Shown: one piece after another, positions 62,066 through 64,000 of the stretch
Layout: every line of letters starts with the position of its first letter
Numbering within the stretch: the first letter of the stretch is position 1
Assembly (NCBI GenBank): GCA_963082975.1
Contig: OY720345.1
Location: 57,642,528 to 57,706,527 of the forward strand
Direction of reading: 5' to 3'
DNA from: Labia minor
Lineage: Eukaryota > Arthropoda > Insecta > Dermaptera > Spongiphoridae
Length of the DNA stretch: 64,000 nt
Translations under genes and position numbers: made by a program
The notes under the pieces: generated by a model
What the model was told of the DNA's origin: nothing
Database searches by the model: none
The model's input: only the letters and a program-made list of their open reading frames with translations

Positions 62066-64000
62066 TGTATAATATAATGCAAAAATCAATATATATATAT
62101 AGATTTAGTTTGTGTGAATCTAATCTTTTATCAAATCCAAAACATTTCGTTTTTGTTATTTTTTTTTTATAAATAATAAATGACCAAGGGCTGGAGAGTG
62201 TAGAGATAAAAAATGAAATTTTCTATTTTTTTTTTATTTTTCAAATAGATTCGATTCCTCCTGTGTTCTTCGGTTTTTTACCAATAAAAATTTAATTCTA
62301 ATATTTTTACCAATCCTTTATTAAAAGAAAAACAAAAACCATTTTCTTTGGAATTATTTTTTTCAAAGTAGCCATGAATATATTTTGCCTAGTGTATGAT
62401 ACCTTTTTTATTTTTACTATATATATATATATATTTAAATATTTAATTTTGCATTTTGGAAATTTGTTTTTTAATATATTTTAATCAAAATTTAGACGTG
62501 CTTAAAAATTTTAATATTGTTATTGGATTAAAATCTAAATGGATTGAGATGGGTTCATTGCATTCAATGAATAATAAGATTTATAGATGTATCTGCATCT
62601 CCAGAGGACTATCAAGTGATCGTGATGAGCCTGTAATCCTAGAGAGCTTGTTTTGGCAGAGCGTGCTTTAACGGTGTTGCCAAGTTAACGCATCTCAAAG
62701 AGCCAATTCAATTCAATGGTAAATGGTCAACGAGTTTAATTAAAAATTTAGTGTCTGGTTAAATATAAAAATGTTATTACAGCGTTTATGCTTGCTTCAA
62801 AACAATTGTAATTTCTATTGTTCATTTTTCAACCTGTAGATTATTATGCTTATTATTATTTTTTTTTAAAAGAAATATTCGCATGACTATTAAGCGCGTT
62901 GCCAATTATACTATAAAAAGAGAAAATTAATTACTTCAACTTAAATTACGTGATAAATGAAGAGTGGACGAAAGAATTGATAATAATTCATCTATAATAA
63001 GAAAAGATATAAAGTTCAAAAATTGTTTTATATTAGCATATAAATTCAACTTCTTTGTGATTTACAAAATAACTCCATTAAAATATAATTAGGAAAATAT
63101 AAAATGGAAACATGAATAAAAAAATGAAAAGAAATATTTAGCAATGGCTTCTCTGGTTTTTTGTTTAATAAAAAATAATGATGAATGCATTATTTATTAA
63201 TCAATCCTTAGAAAATTAAACGATACTTGAATAAAAATAAGAAATATTTTATCTCTTTTTACCATGTATAGCATTATAAATATCATTTATTTATTTCAAA
63301 TACTATATATAATTAATATAAAAAAATGGTGAGTGAATCGAGAGAGGAAATAAAAAAAAAACGTCTGAATAAATAATGACTTTCTTTCTTATGATGGTTA
63401 ATTATATGCAAGTGTGTTTTATTCATATTCCGTTTCATGTGCCCCTTAAACTGGTAGATTAGGCAATAGGTTGAACACAATTTGTAAAGTGGAAAGAGAT
63501 CAAACGATAACATTCATCTAAAAACCATTAAAGAATGAACCGTGTCTCTTTTTTATACATTCGATTTGAATTTACTAAGTAAATATTATAATTTACTTAA
63601 TAAAAATTATTGATATAACATAGAATATCGAATATGTATATAGAAAAACGATCGTCGATAAAGATATGCGTTTTCCACTGAACGAGCCTATCAATCTATA
63701 TTTGTTTGATTTATCAGTAAACATTAAAACAAAATCAACTCGGCATATTTTAATTTGGATTTTATTTATTATTAGTTTGAGATAAAAAAAATATGATATT
63801 TGTAGATTATATTATATAATGTTTTAAGTATATGATGTATTTATATCGTATCATTAGTCACATTAGTTACATAAATTGAACTTGATGAATATTTTTTTTG
63901 ATGGAATAGTAGAAATGATAATAGTTAAGAAATTTCAGAAGGTGGTTGTTTGTATTCTCTTGTGAGTAGGAAGGAGGTTCTATATAAAGGAACAGGAACC
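62066..64000. other. AT-rich sequence, presumed ARID2 upstream intron
   Basis: No exon, RNA gene or clear transposon was found. A mixed-composition stretch at about 62540-62710 has a 71-codon frame (62456-62671) that I do not recognise. Confidence 0.4.

Overview
This is an AT-rich eukaryotic window from an animal. Its genes have many short exons with GT..AG introns, and the space between is full of decayed and fresh transposons. The gene content, the transposon mix (R1-clade, jockey-like, mariner, pogo/Tigger, Helentron-like elements) and the base composition suggest an arthropod, plausibly a crustacean such as a parasitic copepod. That placement is inference; nothing here is species-diagnostic.

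Two conserved chromatin genes lie head-to-tail on the minus strand. MIER1-like (CDS 6959 to 2257, six coding exons, 466 aa) carries an acidic N-terminus, an ELM2 domain and a SANT domain. Its last intron holds a dead jockey-like LINE. ARID2 (PBAF/BAP170 subunit) runs from 47321 down to its stop at 10797. I assembled 17 exons, 4,837 nt, which join in one frame with no stop for 1,611 codons. They cover the end of the ARID domain, the armadillo-like region, the RFX-type domain, Q/S/T-rich linkers, two C2H2 fingers and the conserved C-terminal helix region. The exons for most of the ARID domain were not found and should lie beyond 64000. Both products act in nuclear chromatin regulation: MIER proteins recruit HDACs, and ARID2 is a signature subunit of the PBAF remodeller.

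ARID2 introns carry most of the novelty. (i) The intron at 19252-25199 holds a TA-flanked inverted-repeat element (19319-25033), itself interrupted by a full-length R1-clade LINE with both ORFs open. Without these the intron would be about 230 bp. (ii) The intron at 26074-26727 is mostly a foldback MITE. (iii) The 19.5 kb intron at 27632-47169 holds a young LTR element with gag and protease but no reverse transcriptase or integrase, a mariner relic, a Tigger relic, a tRNA-like SINE in two copies, and several copies of two Helentron-like (DINE-1/HINE architecture) families.

From 47322 to 64000 I find no certain exon. The stretch contains more Helentron-like copies (one nested in another), a SINE-like repeat, a hAT-like fragment and GC-rich islands. 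Three GC-rich patches (about 40.4-40.9, 49.85-50.05 and 52.4-52.8 kb) and an unrecognised open frame at 43191-43499 are the least explained sequences.
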